DNA of 24,339 bases from the IMG/VR virus record IMGVR_UViG_3300044691_000633, positions 1 to 24,339 of that record. The stretch is one strand, 5' to 3'. This document shows, piece by piece, positions 6,855 through 12,899 of the stretch (position 1 is its first letter; each line of letters starts with the position of its first letter). The stretch is from a virus. A program made the position numbers and the translations under genes. Below the pieces are notes generated by a model. It was not told the origin of the DNA, did no database searches, and saw only the letters and a program-made list of their open reading frames with translations.

Positions 6855-7192
6855 GAGACATCGACCGCCGCCGCCAAGCCGACCGCGCCCGGAACCGCAC
6901 CCGGTTCGACACCGAGCACGCCGGCCACCGCATCGCCCCGCAGTCCCGCCTCGGTGCGGATGGCCAGCCGTGGCGGCACTGCCTCACATGCCGCACGGAA
7001 GCCGACCCCATGGCGATCGTCCGCGCGGTGGCGGGCGACCTGCCTGGCCGCCTCAAGCCGGCCGAGCGCCGCGCCGCCGTCGCCCAGCTGCACCCAGAGC
7101 TTTCCGCCGCCCGCGTCGCCGACCAGCTGCGCGTCAACCCCCGCACGGTCTGGCGCGACCTGGCCGCGATCCGCACGGGAGCCACCGCGTGA
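6851..7192 (+). CDS. Helix-turn-helix protein with CxxC motif
   Basis: A 113-aa protein from a GTG that overlaps the preceding stop (GTGA). The N-terminal third is Arg-rich, the middle has HCLTCRTE (a CxxC possibly metal-binding), and the C-terminal 45 residues contain a helix-turn-helix: LKPAERRAAVAQLHPELSAA leads to a recognition helix in VADQLRVNPRTVWRDLAAI. This resembles the DNA-binding part of ParB-like or terminase-like sigma-type HTHs in shape only. It is likely a DNA-binding regulator or accessory replication factor. No ligand domain is visible. Confidence 0.65.
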   Translation: MRDIDRRRQADRARNRTRFDTEHAGHRIAPQSRLGADGQPWRHCLTCRTEADPMAIVRAVAGDLPGRLKPAERRAAVAQLHPELSAARVADQLRVNPRTVWRDLAAIRTGATA

Positions 7193-7551
7193 TGACCATC
7201 TGGGCCGTCCTCGCCGCGTGGCTGTTCGTGTCCCTGCCCGTCGGCATCGCCGTCGGCCGCCACCTCCAGCACAACCAGAGGCCCGAAGTGACCGACCAGC
7301 CCCAGCCCGAGCCCGCCGACCCCTTCGAATACGAGCCGCCGCACGCCCGCACGATCCTCGCCGACCACGGCCTGCCCGAGGACGTCATCGACGGCGTACT
7401 CGCGGTCCATGCCCATGAGCTGGCCGAGCGCCTGCGCAACGTCCACACCACCAGTGATGGCGACGAGTGGAACTGGTGGGACGCCGCCACCATCCCGGCA
7501 AGCTGCGCCGACCTCATCGACCCCAGCACCCTCACCCGGAGCCCGAAGTGA
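7192..7551 (+). CDS. Membrane-anchored hypothetical protein
   Basis: A 119-aa protein with an N-terminal hydrophobic segment (residues 2-22, IWAVLAAWLFVSLPVGIAVG) that looks like a single transmembrane anchor, without a clear signal-peptidase site. The rest is acidic and soluble, with DPFEYEPPHARTILADHGL and a Trp-rich EWNWWDAATIP segment. The ATG shares a base with the preceding stop. Residues around 33-37 (VTDQP) repeat the start of the next protein because of a 22-bp DNA repeat, so an internal GTG at 7288 is a possible alternative start that would remove the anchor. Not recognised. Confidence 0.6.
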   Translation: MTIWAVLAAWLFVSLPVGIAVGRHLQHNQRPEVTDQPQPEPADPFEYEPPHARTILADHGLPEDVIDGVLAVHAHELAERLRNVHTTSDGDEWNWWDAATIPASCADLIDPSTLTRSPK

Positions 7552-7562
7552 CCGACCAGCCC
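7281..7562 (+). repeat. 22-bp direct repeat spanning a gene start
   Basis: An exact 22-bp sequence beginning GCCCGAAGTGACCGACCAGC occurs at 7281-7302 and again at 7541-7562, 260 bp apart. In both places it contains GAAGTGACC, so it carries a GTG codon followed by the codons for TDQP. The second copy is the actual start of the 395-aa gene at 7548; the first lies in frame inside the previous gene. It looks like a segmental duplication or recombination scar. Confidence 0.8.
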
Positions 7563-8735
7563 GACCACATTCGGTACGCCGCCCAGCAGTTCGCCCAGCC
7601 CGGCGCCCTCACCGACGAGCAACTGCTCCCCTGGCTCGTCGCCGAGGAGCACCGCGGACGCCAGCAGCAGCGCGGCCACACGACCCTGCACCAGCCCTGG
7701 CCAGGCTGCCCCACCTGCCAGACGGCCGTGACCGAGGTCATCGGCAGGGATAGGACCCCCGTCACCGACCCCAACGGCCACGTCACCCTCGCCTTCGGCC
7801 CCTGCGGCCACCACTTCTACGTGTCCTACGCTGCGATTCTGCGCCTCCAGGACCAGGCGCACGCCCTCGTGGACCGGCAGGAGAACCGGGCCGCAGACGA
7901 GCCGCCGGACGTCGCCCCGCTCCGCGACCAGATAGCCACCGCGCTCGTCGGCCGCCTCAAGACGGCGCCGCCAGCACCGACCTACCCCGGGACCATCGGC
8001 CACTACGGTGCTCCGACCGCGTTCGACCTCGCCGACAGCGTGCTGGACGCGATCCGCCCGTACCTGTCCACGCCGATCGAGCGGGACGCCACCGCCCCCG
8101 CCCCGTGGACACCCGGGCAGGTGGCCGGGCTCGAACGCCTCGCGAACGCGGAGGGCTTCGAGGCGTACAACCCGCCCCAGTACGAGCTCGGCGGCGCCCC
8201 CGTCGATCTCAGCCGCATGGCCGAAGGCGCCCCCGCGCCGGTCCTCGCCCAGCCCGTGGACACCGACCCGGCGGCCGCGGCCCTGGAGGACATCGCCTGC
8301 CACCTGTACCTCGTCTTCTGCGAGCAGCTGCCCTCCTGCGGCTGCGGCGACCCCGAAGCCGGATACCAACTCATCCACCAGCTGCTCGCCCTCGACCAGT
8401 TGCACCAGGACGACAACTGGCGCAAGGCCGAAGAACTCTGCGGCAGCCCCGGCGCCCACCAGCTCGTCCTCAGCGCCCTCAACGACGCGGACCTCCTCGA
8501 ACACGGCACCAGCATCAGCAACTCGTGGCGCACGGGCCGCGGCGACTGGGTGATGTGGGCCGTCGAGCAGCTCGGCGGCATCGACGCCCTCGACGCCCGC
8601 CTCAGCGACGCCGGCTACCCGCACGAGTACGACCCGAAGACGAAGCGGCTGCGGGAGTGCACGGACGCCTGCTGGACCATCCCCGCCACGCCGGACGCCA
8701 CCCCGGCCGCGCCCATCGAGGAGCCCACACGGTGA
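7548..8735 (+). CDS. Large mosaic hypothetical protein
   Basis: A 395-aa soluble protein starting at a GTG that overlaps the previous stop (GTGA). It appears to be several modules joined: residues 1-60 with CPTC in PWPGCPTCQTA; residues 70-110 with GPCGHHFYVSYAAILRLQDQA; residues 120-165 with LRDQIATALV and AFDLADSVLDAIRPYL, a segment common in Streptomyces phage proteins; and residues 240-380 with CEQLPSCGCGD, a helical middle and RGDWVMWAVEQLGGIDALDARL. The Cys-rich parts may bind metal. No catalytic motif is recognised. The mosaic look and the duplicated start (22-bp repeat) suggest it was assembled by recombination. Confidence 0.7.
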   Translation: MTDQPDHIRYAAQQFAQPGALTDEQLLPWLVAEEHRGRQQQRGHTTLHQPWPGCPTCQTAVTEVIGRDRTPVTDPNGHVTLAFGPCGHHFYVSYAAILRLQDQAHALVDRQENRAADEPPDVAPLRDQIATALVGRLKTAPPAPTYPGTIGHYGAPTAFDLADSVLDAIRPYLSTPIERDATAPAPWTPGQVAGLERLANAEGFEAYNPPQYELGGAPVDLSRMAEGAPAPVLAQPVDTDPAAAALEDIACHLYLVFCEQLPSCGCGDPEAGYQLIHQLLALDQLHQDDNWRKAEELCGSPGAHQLVLSALNDADLLEHGTSISNSWRTGRGDWVMWAVEQLGGIDALDARLSDAGYPHEYDPKTKRLRECTDACWTIPATPDATPAAPIEEPTR

Positions 8736-8941
8736 ACACCCCCTGCCCCGGCTCCCTCCCCGGCCGCACCCACACCCGCGCCCCAGCCAAGTACCTCTGC
8801 CGCACCTGCTGGCACCAGCTCCCACAAGCCGCCCGTGACGCGCTCAACCGCCGAGGCCCCGGCGCCGTCCAGCGACTCCGGGCGCTGCTCGACCAGCTGC
8901 GCGCCGGCACACCCCTCGCCGACATCAAGATCCCCGAATGA
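8732..8941 (+). CDS. Small CxxC protein, 69 aa
   Basis: A 69-aa protein from a GTG overlapping the previous stop (GTGA). CPG near residue 5 and CRTCWHQLP near residue 25 could together with a His form one zinc site. The C-terminal half is a helix-loop-helix (AARDALNRRG, VQRLRALLDQLRAG). I recognise this general arrangement (two short Cys pairs, then WxxLP and a basic helical tail) from small actinophage proteins, but no function is known. It closes the coupled series that begins at 6178. Confidence 0.65.
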   Translation: MNTPCPGSLPGRTHTRAPAKYLCRTCWHQLPQAARDALNRRGPGAVQRLRALLDQLRAGTPLADIKIPE

Positions 8942-8960
8942 ACCCGACAGGAGGCAAGTG

Positions 8961-9155
8961 ATGGGGTTCGGCCTCGACCTCAAGGACCAGCCCGCGCCGG
9001 TCGTCAGCATGGCGCCGACGCTGACCTACAAGGCCACCGACGGCACCGAGCTGGCCGTCGACGAGCAGTCGCCCGCCACCGGCCGCGAACGCGCGATCGC
9101 CCGCGGCCTCCTACTCCACGCCCTCAGCCTGCTCGACACCGCCGACCGCACCTGA
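8961..9155 (+). CDS. Small hypothetical protein, 64 aa
   Basis: A 64-aa protein with a near-ideal AGGAGG (8949-8954) six bases upstream of its ATG; a GTG directly before it is possible. The upstream continuation of the frame lies inside the previous gene and is not coding-like. The product has a beta-type front (MAPTLTYKATDGTELAVDE) and a helical C-terminus (GRERAIARGLLLHALSLLDTA). Not recognised. The strong ribosome binding site suggests it is made in quantity compared with the coupled genes before it. Confidence 0.6.
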   Translation: MGFGLDLKDQPAPVVSMAPTLTYKATDGTELAVDEQSPATGRERAIARGLLLHALSLLDTADRT

Positions 9156-9216
9156 CCACCACCGAAGGACTGATCGCCCATGATCCCCGCCGAAGCCGCC
9201 GCGAAGGGGGCCGACC

Positions 9217-9456
9217 GTGGCTGAGTCGCCCACCGGCCCCACCCAATGGACCCCCGACCACTACCGGGGCACCGGCATGCAGCCCTTCGACGTGATCAAT
9301 GCCTTCGGCCTCGACTTCTACGAGGGCAACGTCCTGAAGTACCTGCTCCGGTGGCGGAAGAAGAACGGCGTCGAGGACCTGTGCAAGGCCCGCACGTACC
9401 TGCAAGTACTCATCGACCAGCAGACGCCGGCCACCGACACCACGAAGGAGAACTGA
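9217..9456 (+). CDS. DUF3310 family protein (putative nucleotide kinase-like)
   Basis: A 79-aa protein with GTG start behind a purine run (9202-9210). It has the DUF3310 signature nearly from end to end: DHYRGTGMQPFDVINAF, then GLDFYEGNVLKYLLRWRKK, then EDLCKARTYLQVLID. DUF3310 domains occur in many phages; the T7 gp1.7 protein, which contains one, acts on deoxynucleoside monophosphates, so a role in phage nucleotide metabolism is possible. This version is the bare domain with no extra catalytic part visible. Placement at the end of the replication operon fits nucleotide supply. Confidence 0.8.
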   Translation: MAESPTGPTQWTPDHYRGTGMQPFDVINAFGLDFYEGNVLKYLLRWRKKNGVEDLCKARTYLQVLIDQQTPATDTTKEN

Positions 9457-9458
9457 CC

Positions 9459-9863
9459 ATGGGCTGGAACAGCGCAGGCGAGATCTTCGACCCCGTCGCC
9501 CAGAGCCTCATCGACCTCGGCTCCCCCGACGAGGTCAAGCGCAAAATCCTCGGCGACCTCATCGGCGCGCTGCAAGACGGCGACTGGGACACCGAAGACG
9601 AGTCGCTGGATCAGTTCAAGAACGACCCCGCGATCGTCGCCGCGTTCGCCGACCACGACATCCACCTGGAGGACGACGACGAACCCGGGGACTCGGACAG
9701 CGACGTCCTCGCGCTGATCGGCGGGATCGCTAGCCGCCTACAAGACGGCACCGACGAAGGCGAGTACCACGCGGCCTGCCTGATCGGCGATCTCGCCAAC
9801 GGCCGGAAGACCATCGCCGAAGCCACGAGCGAACTGGCCGACATCACCTTCCGCCACGTCTGA
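9459..9863 (+). CDS. Hypothetical acidic phage protein
   Basis: A 134-aa acidic protein whose ATG lies two bases after the previous stop, with GAAGGAG (9444-9450) as ribosome binding site. Opening residues MGWNSAGEIFDPVAQSLIDLG and the alternation of short helices with a very acidic middle (LEDDDEPGDSDSD) are what I would expect of small phage proteins that modulate host or phage factors, but I recognise no family with confidence. It is the last gene of the left operon, followed directly by a 10-bp-stem terminator. Function unknown. Confidence 0.65.
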   Translation: MGWNSAGEIFDPVAQSLIDLGSPDEVKRKILGDLIGALQDGDWDTEDESLDQFKNDPAIVAAFADHDIHLEDDDEPGDSDSDVLALIGGIASRLQDGTDEGEYHAACLIGDLANGRKTIAEATSELADITFRHV

Positions 9864-9875
9864 CCCGACCCCGCT

Positions 9876-9901
9876 CCGGCCCGGCCGATCAGCCGGGCCG
9901 G
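9876..9901 (+). terminator. Terminator of the replication operon
   Basis: CCGGCCCGGC (9876-9885) and GCCGGGCCGG (9892-9901) form a perfect 10-bp stem with a 6-nt loop, 12 bases after the last stop of the left operon. No T-run follows. Position at the meeting point of a rightward operon and a leftward gene supports a terminator. Confidence 0.65.
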
Positions 9902-9946
9902 CAACCGTGGGGCGCTCATCTGCAAACCGATCTAACGGCAGACCGG

Positions 9947-9972
9947 CCCGCCCGAGGTCAGTCCTCGGCGGG
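9947..9972 (-). terminator. Hairpin at end of the leftward regulator gene
   Basis: A stem of 6 bp (9952-9957 with 9963-9968) plus 4 more (9947-9950 with 9969-9972) around one bulged C, with a 5-nt loop. It overlaps the stop codon of the leftward HTH gene and would stop its transcript; with the 9876-9901 hairpin it forms a two-sided barrier between convergent transcripts. Confidence 0.45.
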
Positions 9973-10191
9973 CGGCTGTTCGGTCGTCTTGGGGCGGCCG
10001 CCCTTGTTGTCGCGGTCCCAGGTGGTCTCCCACTTGGCGACTTCGGTGAGGTTCCAGGTGCGGCCGGCGCGGCTGGTGGCCACGGGCGGGGGGAAGTCGG
10101 CGCGTTTGGCCAGGGCGTATGCCCGTTGTCGGCTGACGTTGAGTAGTTCGCCGATTTCGGTGAGTCCGCCGGTTCTGGGTGGTGTGGCCAT
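9958..10191 (-). CDS. AlpA/MerR-like helix-turn-helix regulator
   Basis: A 77-aa DNA-binding protein and the only convincing leftward gene in the window. Residues 8-30 form a helix-turn-helix (GLTEIGELLNVSRQRAYALAKR), followed by a wing (FPPPVATSRAGRTWNLTEVAKWETTW) and a basic tail (NKGGRPKT). This is the layout of AlpA/excisionase-type and small MerR-like proteins. The ATG at 10189-10191 is chosen because the frame upstream lacks coding character. It faces a divergent promoter and repeats, so it probably represses or switches the rightward block 10367-15074 and itself. An excisionase role is an alternative, but no integrase is in the window. Only weak Shine-Dalgarno. Confidence 0.75.
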   Translation of the reverse strand: MATPPRTGGLTEIGELLNVSRQRAYALAKRADFPPPVATSRAGRTWNLTEVAKWETTWDRDNKGGRPKTTEQPPAED

Positions 10192-10210
10192 GGCTTCATC
10201 ATCGCTGGTC

Positions 10211-10240
10211 GGTGTTGCGTGGGTCAACGTGTTGCACGTG
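10211..10240. promoter_or_regulatory. Candidate operator repeats in divergent region
   Basis: GTGTTGC occurs at 10212-10218 and 10229-10235, 17 bp apart, and the second overlaps the dyad CAAC-GT-GTTG (10225-10234) and the palindrome CACGTG (10235-10240). They lie just before the rightward -35 box and over a possible leftward -35 (TTGACC, reverse of 10222-10227). The neighbouring HTH protein is the natural candidate ligand. Confidence 0.4.
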
Positions 10241-10248
10241 AAAACCTG

Positions 10249-10277
10249 TTGACAGAGTAATTGAGTTAGGCGACGAT
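10249..10277 (+). promoter_or_regulatory. Candidate promoter of the second operon
   Basis: A perfect -35 box TTGACA (10249-10254) followed after 17 bp by GACGAT (10272-10277), a weak -10. It lies in locally AT-richer DNA beside operator-like repeats and reads toward the gene at 10367. The -35 is strong evidence in such GC-rich DNA; the weak -10 suggests activation or regulation. Confidence 0.5.
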
Positions 10278-10299
10278 GGACCCAGCACCAAACGCAAGC

Positions 10300-10333
10300 G
10301 GCCCCGCCCGGTGAGCCAACACCGAACAGGGCC
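10300..10333 (+). promoter_or_regulatory. Symmetric leader hairpin in 5' UTR
   Basis: GGCCC (10300-10304) pairs with GGGCC (10329-10333) and CGGTG (10309-10313) pairs with CACCG (10320-10324), separated by a symmetric 4x4 internal loop and capped by a 6-nt loop. It lies between the TTGACA promoter and the ribosome binding site of the gene at 10367. It could bind a protein or act in attenuation; no known riboswitch is recognised. Confidence 0.35.
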
Positions 10334-10366
10334 TGACGGAACACCTGAGTCAACCAGGAGCCCGCT

Positions 10367-10855
10367 GTGCTGAACCTTCTCATCTCCCGTCGCACCCGCA
10401 GCACCGCCGCCCCGCGGCGCTTCCTCGCCGCCCTGACCGGCGCGGTGCGCAGTGTGGTCGCCCCGGCCGGCCTGGTCCGCGAGCAGACCCCCGCCCCGCT
10501 GGTCGCCACCCCGACCCCGGTCGCTGCGCCGGACCCCACCGACACGTACACCCCCGACGAGCTGCCGGCCGTCGCCGTCATCGAGGCCGCCGCCGCCGAG
10601 TTCGAGCGCGCCGCCGACGAGGCCCGCCGCGGCGACCGCGGCAAGCGCGCCGCCAAGAAGGTGCTCGACCGCCTGCCCGCCGGCCTCTACGGCACGTGGC
10701 TCGTCTCCCGCACCCCGTCCTCGAGGCAGACCGCGGACCTCGACCAGATCCGCGCCACCTACGCCGCGCTCGGCCTCGGCCCCGTCCCCATGAAGGACTC
10801 CGCGCCGTCGCTGAAGGTCGCCCGCGTCGAGGCCCCCGTGAGCGTGGCCGCATGA
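10367..10855 (+). CDS. Hypothetical protein, first gene of second operon
   Basis: A 162-aa protein with GTG start and AGGAG at 10356-10360. The first 35 residues are basic and amphipathic (MLNLLISRRTRSTAAPRRFLAALTGAVRSVV) and could associate with membrane or nucleic acid. A Pro/Thr/Ala-rich linker follows (residues 40-65), then a helical domain (AVIEAAAAEFERAADEARRGDRGKRAAKKVLDRLP) with the Trp-containing YGTWLVSRTPS. No family is recognised. As the first gene after the divergent control region it may be the main target of the HTH regulator. The stop overlaps the next ATG (ATGA). Confidence 0.65.
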   Translation: MLNLLISRRTRSTAAPRRFLAALTGAVRSVVAPAGLVREQTPAPLVATPTPVAAPDPTDTYTPDELPAVAVIEAAAAEFERAADEARRGDRGKRAAKKVLDRLPAGLYGTWLVSRTPSSRQTADLDQIRATYAALGLGPVPMKDSAPSLKVARVEAPVSVAA

Positions 10856-11274
10856 CCGAGCCCCTGACGCCCCTGCAGCGCCTCACCGCGCTGTACACGG
10901 CCGGCGGCTACGGCCGCCTGTCCGCCCAGTTCGCCGCCGACCTCCTCGCCGAGCACACCGCCGGGAAGGACACCCCCACCCCCGGGGGCGCGTCCACCTT
11001 GGGCAGCGACGTCCTCGACCTGCTCGCCGCGATCCGCGACGCCGTCGACGTGCCGCTGCCCAGCCTCGACCCGGCCGACGAACGGGCGTACCACCAGCTG
11101 ATGTACCAGCGCCTCACCGACCTGCACGTGTCGCTGTCCGTCGCCCTGGCCGCGAAGTCGACCGACACCCTCGACGCCGCCGACGAGGCCGCCTACGTCC
11201 GCGCCCGCACCGCCTGCTCCCCGGTCACCTACGCCCTGTGGGAGTGCCCGGCCGCCGGGGGTGAGCAGGCATGA
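10852..11274 (+). CDS. Hypothetical helical protein
   Basis: A 140-aa, mostly helical protein coupled to the previous gene by an ATGA overlap and to the next by another. Segments such as LTPLQRLTALYTAGGYGRLSAQFAADLL and AYHQLMYQRLTDLHVSLSVALAA look like packed helices; a Gly/Thr/Pro-rich linker separates the first two. No metal-binding or catalytic motif is evident. Its place in a unit that ends with a TraB-like translocase suggests an accessory role there, but this is only context. Confidence 0.6.
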   Translation: MTEPLTPLQRLTALYTAGGYGRLSAQFAADLLAEHTAGKDTPTPGGASTLGSDVLDLLAAIRDAVDVPLPSLDPADERAYHQLMYQRLTDLHVSLSVALAAKSTDTLDAADEAAYVRARTACSPVTYALWECPAAGGEQA

Positions 11275-11657
11275 CCGTGCGCCTGATCACCATCCACACC
11301 AGCGACCACGGCCCCGTCACCCTGCCCTGCCCCCTGTGGTGCACCCAGACCACCCACCAGGACGGGGCCAGGCGGGACGAGATCAGCCACACCGGCCCCT
11401 CGATCCCGGTCACCATCGGTGGTGTTCCCGGCCCCGGCCCCCGCCAGATCCTGGAACTCCGGTTCTGGCAGGACCCCCACCCCGAGGCGGGCAGCCGGCA
11501 CGGCACCGCCATGTACGTCCTGGCGCACCTCGACGGGCAGCCCCACGAGTACGACGCGGCCGGCCTGGACGAGCTCGTCACCGACCTCCTGGAAGCCGCG
11601 GGCAAGGTCCGGTACATGGCGCGGCGTCTCGGCGTCGAGAACCGGAGCGGCTCGTGA
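11271..11657 (+). CDS. CPxWC-type protein, DUF6907-like
   Basis: A 128-aa protein whose ATG overlaps the preceding stop. It shows LPCPLWCTQTTHQDG near residues 18-32, a CPxWC...H pattern with a following ISHTGPSI, that I associate with the DUF6907 group of Streptomyces proteins found on mobile elements. A beta-rich middle (QILELRFWQDP, AMYVLAHLDGQPHEYDAAGLDELV) ends in a helix with LLEAAGKVRYMARRL. The two Cys plus His may bind zinc. Family naming is from memory of the motif and should be treated as tentative. Function unknown. Confidence 0.65.
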   Translation: MTVRLITIHTSDHGPVTLPCPLWCTQTTHQDGARRDEISHTGPSIPVTIGGVPGPGPRQILELRFWQDPHPEAGSRHGTAMYVLAHLDGQPHEYDAAGLDELVTDLLEAAGKVRYMARRLGVENRSGS

Positions 11658-12070
11658 CCACCACCACGACGCAGGCGGCGCGCACCCGGCAGCGCGCCAA
11701 GGTGCGCCGCCTCGCCGAGCAGGGCGCATCCAACCGGACGATCGCGGTGAAGGCCGGCGTGAGCGAGTCCACGGTCCGCCGGTGGCGCAAGGATGACGCA
11801 CCGGCGGCGCAGGAGGCCGCGTCGCCCGGTGCGTCACCGGGTGCGCCGGACGACGTGCTGACCGTGGCCCTGGACAACGACCTGCGCGACCACCTCGCCG
11901 TGCTCGCCGAGACCGGCCACGACGCACAAAGCGCCGTCACCCTGGCGCTCGAAACCATCGCCGACGCCTACCGCTACGCCTGGGACTACGCCCTCACCGA
12001 ACGCGGCACCCCACCCGAGATCCGAGTCCGCATCAAAGGCGATCAGTTGCCCCGCGGGATGACCTGGTGA
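11654..12070 (+). CDS. Helix-turn-helix DNA-binding protein
   Basis: A 138-aa protein from a GTG overlapping the previous stop (GTGA). Residues 12-46 carry a classical HTH (ARTRQRAKVRRLAEQG, turn, SNRTIAVKAGVSESTVRRWRKD), similar to resolvase-type or transposase-type HTHs. A low-complexity Ala/Ser/Pro-rich hinge (residues 47-70) is written by GACGCACC/GGTGCGTC motifs also seen near the translocase gene. The C-domain (DVLTVALDNDLRDHLAVLAETG) looks like a strand-helix-helix, possibly a dimerisation or ribbon-helix-helix-like unit. Could be a KorA/Kor-like regulator of the transfer-like operon; not proven. Confidence 0.65.
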   Translation: MTTTTTQAARTRQRAKVRRLAEQGASNRTIAVKAGVSESTVRRWRKDDAPAAQEAASPGASPGAPDDVLTVALDNDLRDHLAVLAETGHDAQSAVTLALETIADAYRYAWDYALTERGTPPEIRVRIKGDQLPRGMTW

Positions 12071-12378
12071 CCGACCTCAACAAGGCGTCCGCCGAGGCGG
12101 TCGAGGCCGCCCGGCAGGGCGAGCAGTACGCCGTCATGCTCGCCGCCATCCAAGCCGCCCAGATCGCCCAGCAGCTCCAGCAGCCGGCCACCCCGGCGCC
12201 CGTACCGCCGCACCGCGCGGCCGACGGCGCCGGCAAGTGGCTGGCCATCGGCATCAGCGGCTCAATGCTCATGGTCACCGTCGCTTTCGCCGCGGTCGCC
12301 CTGGCCATCGCGTCACTGTGCATCGCCCTGGTGGCGCTCGTCGTCTACGGCATCTACCGCGACATCAGGAAGCGCTGA
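12067..12378 (+). CDS. Spd-like small membrane protein
   Basis: A 103-aa protein from a GTG overlapping the preceding stop. Residues 1-40 are a soluble amphipathic helix rich in Ala/Gln (AVEAARQGEQYAVMLAAIQAAQIAQQLQ), followed by a Pro-rich hinge. Residues 58-97 are strongly hydrophobic (WLAIGISGSMLMVTVAF, then AAVALAIASLCIALVALVVYG), enough for two short membrane helices, ending in a basic tail RDIRKR. The size, layout and position before a TraB-like gene are those of plasmid-spread (Spd) proteins of Streptomyces conjugative elements. Sequence-level family membership cannot be shown by eye. Confidence 0.65.
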   Translation: MTDLNKASAEAVEAARQGEQYAVMLAAIQAAQIAQQLQQPATPAPVPPHRAADGAGKWLAIGISGSMLMVTVAFAAVALAIASLCIALVALVVYGIYRDIRKR

Positions 12379-12392
12379 CGGCCACCACCGTG

Positions 12393-12428
12393 CGGCCGGG
12401 CGCCCTCACCACGCAGGGCACCCGGCCG
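12393..12428 (+). terminator. Hairpin terminator or attenuator
   Basis: Arms 12393-12406 and 12415-12428 pair over 14 positions with a single C-A mismatch and an 8-nt loop. It lies in the 99-bp gap after the Spd-like gene. Stability is very high; no T-run follows. Confidence 0.6.
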
Positions 12429-12477
12429 ACGCCGTGGGGCCGGACAGACCGGCACCCCGACCCGAGAGGACAGCATC

Positions 12478-12642
12478 GTGACCGCCGCTGAACTGCGCGC
12501 CCGCGCCATCAAGCTGCTCGCGCCGCAATGGGACAACCCCACCGAGGTGGACATCGCCCGCGCCGACGTGTGGGCCCGCCTCGCCATCTCCGCCGCCATC
12601 GAGGAGACGGGCCAGGCGGCCCGGCGCGTGGACACCCAGTGA
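12478..12642 (+). CDS. Small hypothetical protein, 54 aa
   Basis: A 54-aa protein with GTG start behind GAGAGGA (12464-12470), coupled to the next gene by GTGA. It is predicted helical (AELRARAIKLLAPQWDN and DIARADVWARLAISAAIEE). The strong ribosome binding site after a terminator hairpin and G/C-rich third positions support a real gene. Similar tiny genes often precede the tra gene in Streptomyces mobile elements; no function is known. Confidence 0.55.
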   Translation: MTAAELRARAIKLLAPQWDNPTEVDIARADVWARLAISAAIEETGQAARRVDTQ

Positions 12643-12812
12643 TCCAGCCCCACCCCGACGACCCGCCGCTGACCGTGCGTGAGGCCGCCGAGATAGGCCG
12701 CATCACCGCGGTGGCCGTCATGCGCAGCGGAGTCCTGACCACCCGCCAGGAGAAGCGCGTCGACCGCATCCTGACCACCGCCAAAGAGCGCGCCGCCAAG
12801 GCCGCCAAGTAG
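12639..12812 (+). CDS. Small hypothetical protein, 57 aa
   Basis: A 57-aa protein starting at the GTG that overlaps the previous stop. After a short Pro-rich start it is helical and basic (VREAAEIGRITAVAVMRSG, then RQEKRVDRILTTAKERAAKAAK). The Lys/Arg/Ala tail could bind nucleic acid. Immediately followed by the strongest hairpin of the window and then the translocase gene. Not recognised. Confidence 0.55.
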   Translation: MIQPHPDDPPLTVREAAEIGRITAVAVMRSGVLTTRQEKRVDRILTTAKERAAKAAK

Positions 12813-12818
12813 CCCCGC

Positions 12819-12863
12819 CCCGCGGCGGCCGTCAACCGGCCAAGGAAACCCGGCCGCCGCGGG
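12819..12863 (+). terminator. 13-bp perfect stem before the translocase gene
   Basis: CCCGCGGCGGCCG (12819-12831) pairs perfectly with CGGCCGCCGCGGG (12851-12863), 19-nt loop. It lies 36 bp upstream of the translocase ATG and only 7 bp after the previous stop. It probably terminates or attenuates, limiting translocase expression; tra genes in conjugative elements are usually tightly controlled because excess is toxic. Confidence 0.6.
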
Positions 12864-12899
12864 CCCCGCACCTCCCGAGAGAGAGCAGGAACCACCAGC

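Noticed and set aside
3913-7446. 1177-codon leftward open frame
   Set aside because: Antisense to the helicase, VWA and ssb genes, all with clear motifs. Long empty antisense frames are normal in DNA with G/C third positions; the translation is low-complexity Gly/Val/Leu/Asp without motifs.
9180-9224. 14-codon ORF overlapping the DUF3310 start
   Set aside because: It has AAGGA upstream and could be a leader peptide, but 14 codons with no repeated regulatory codons and no attenuator hairpin are not enough to call.
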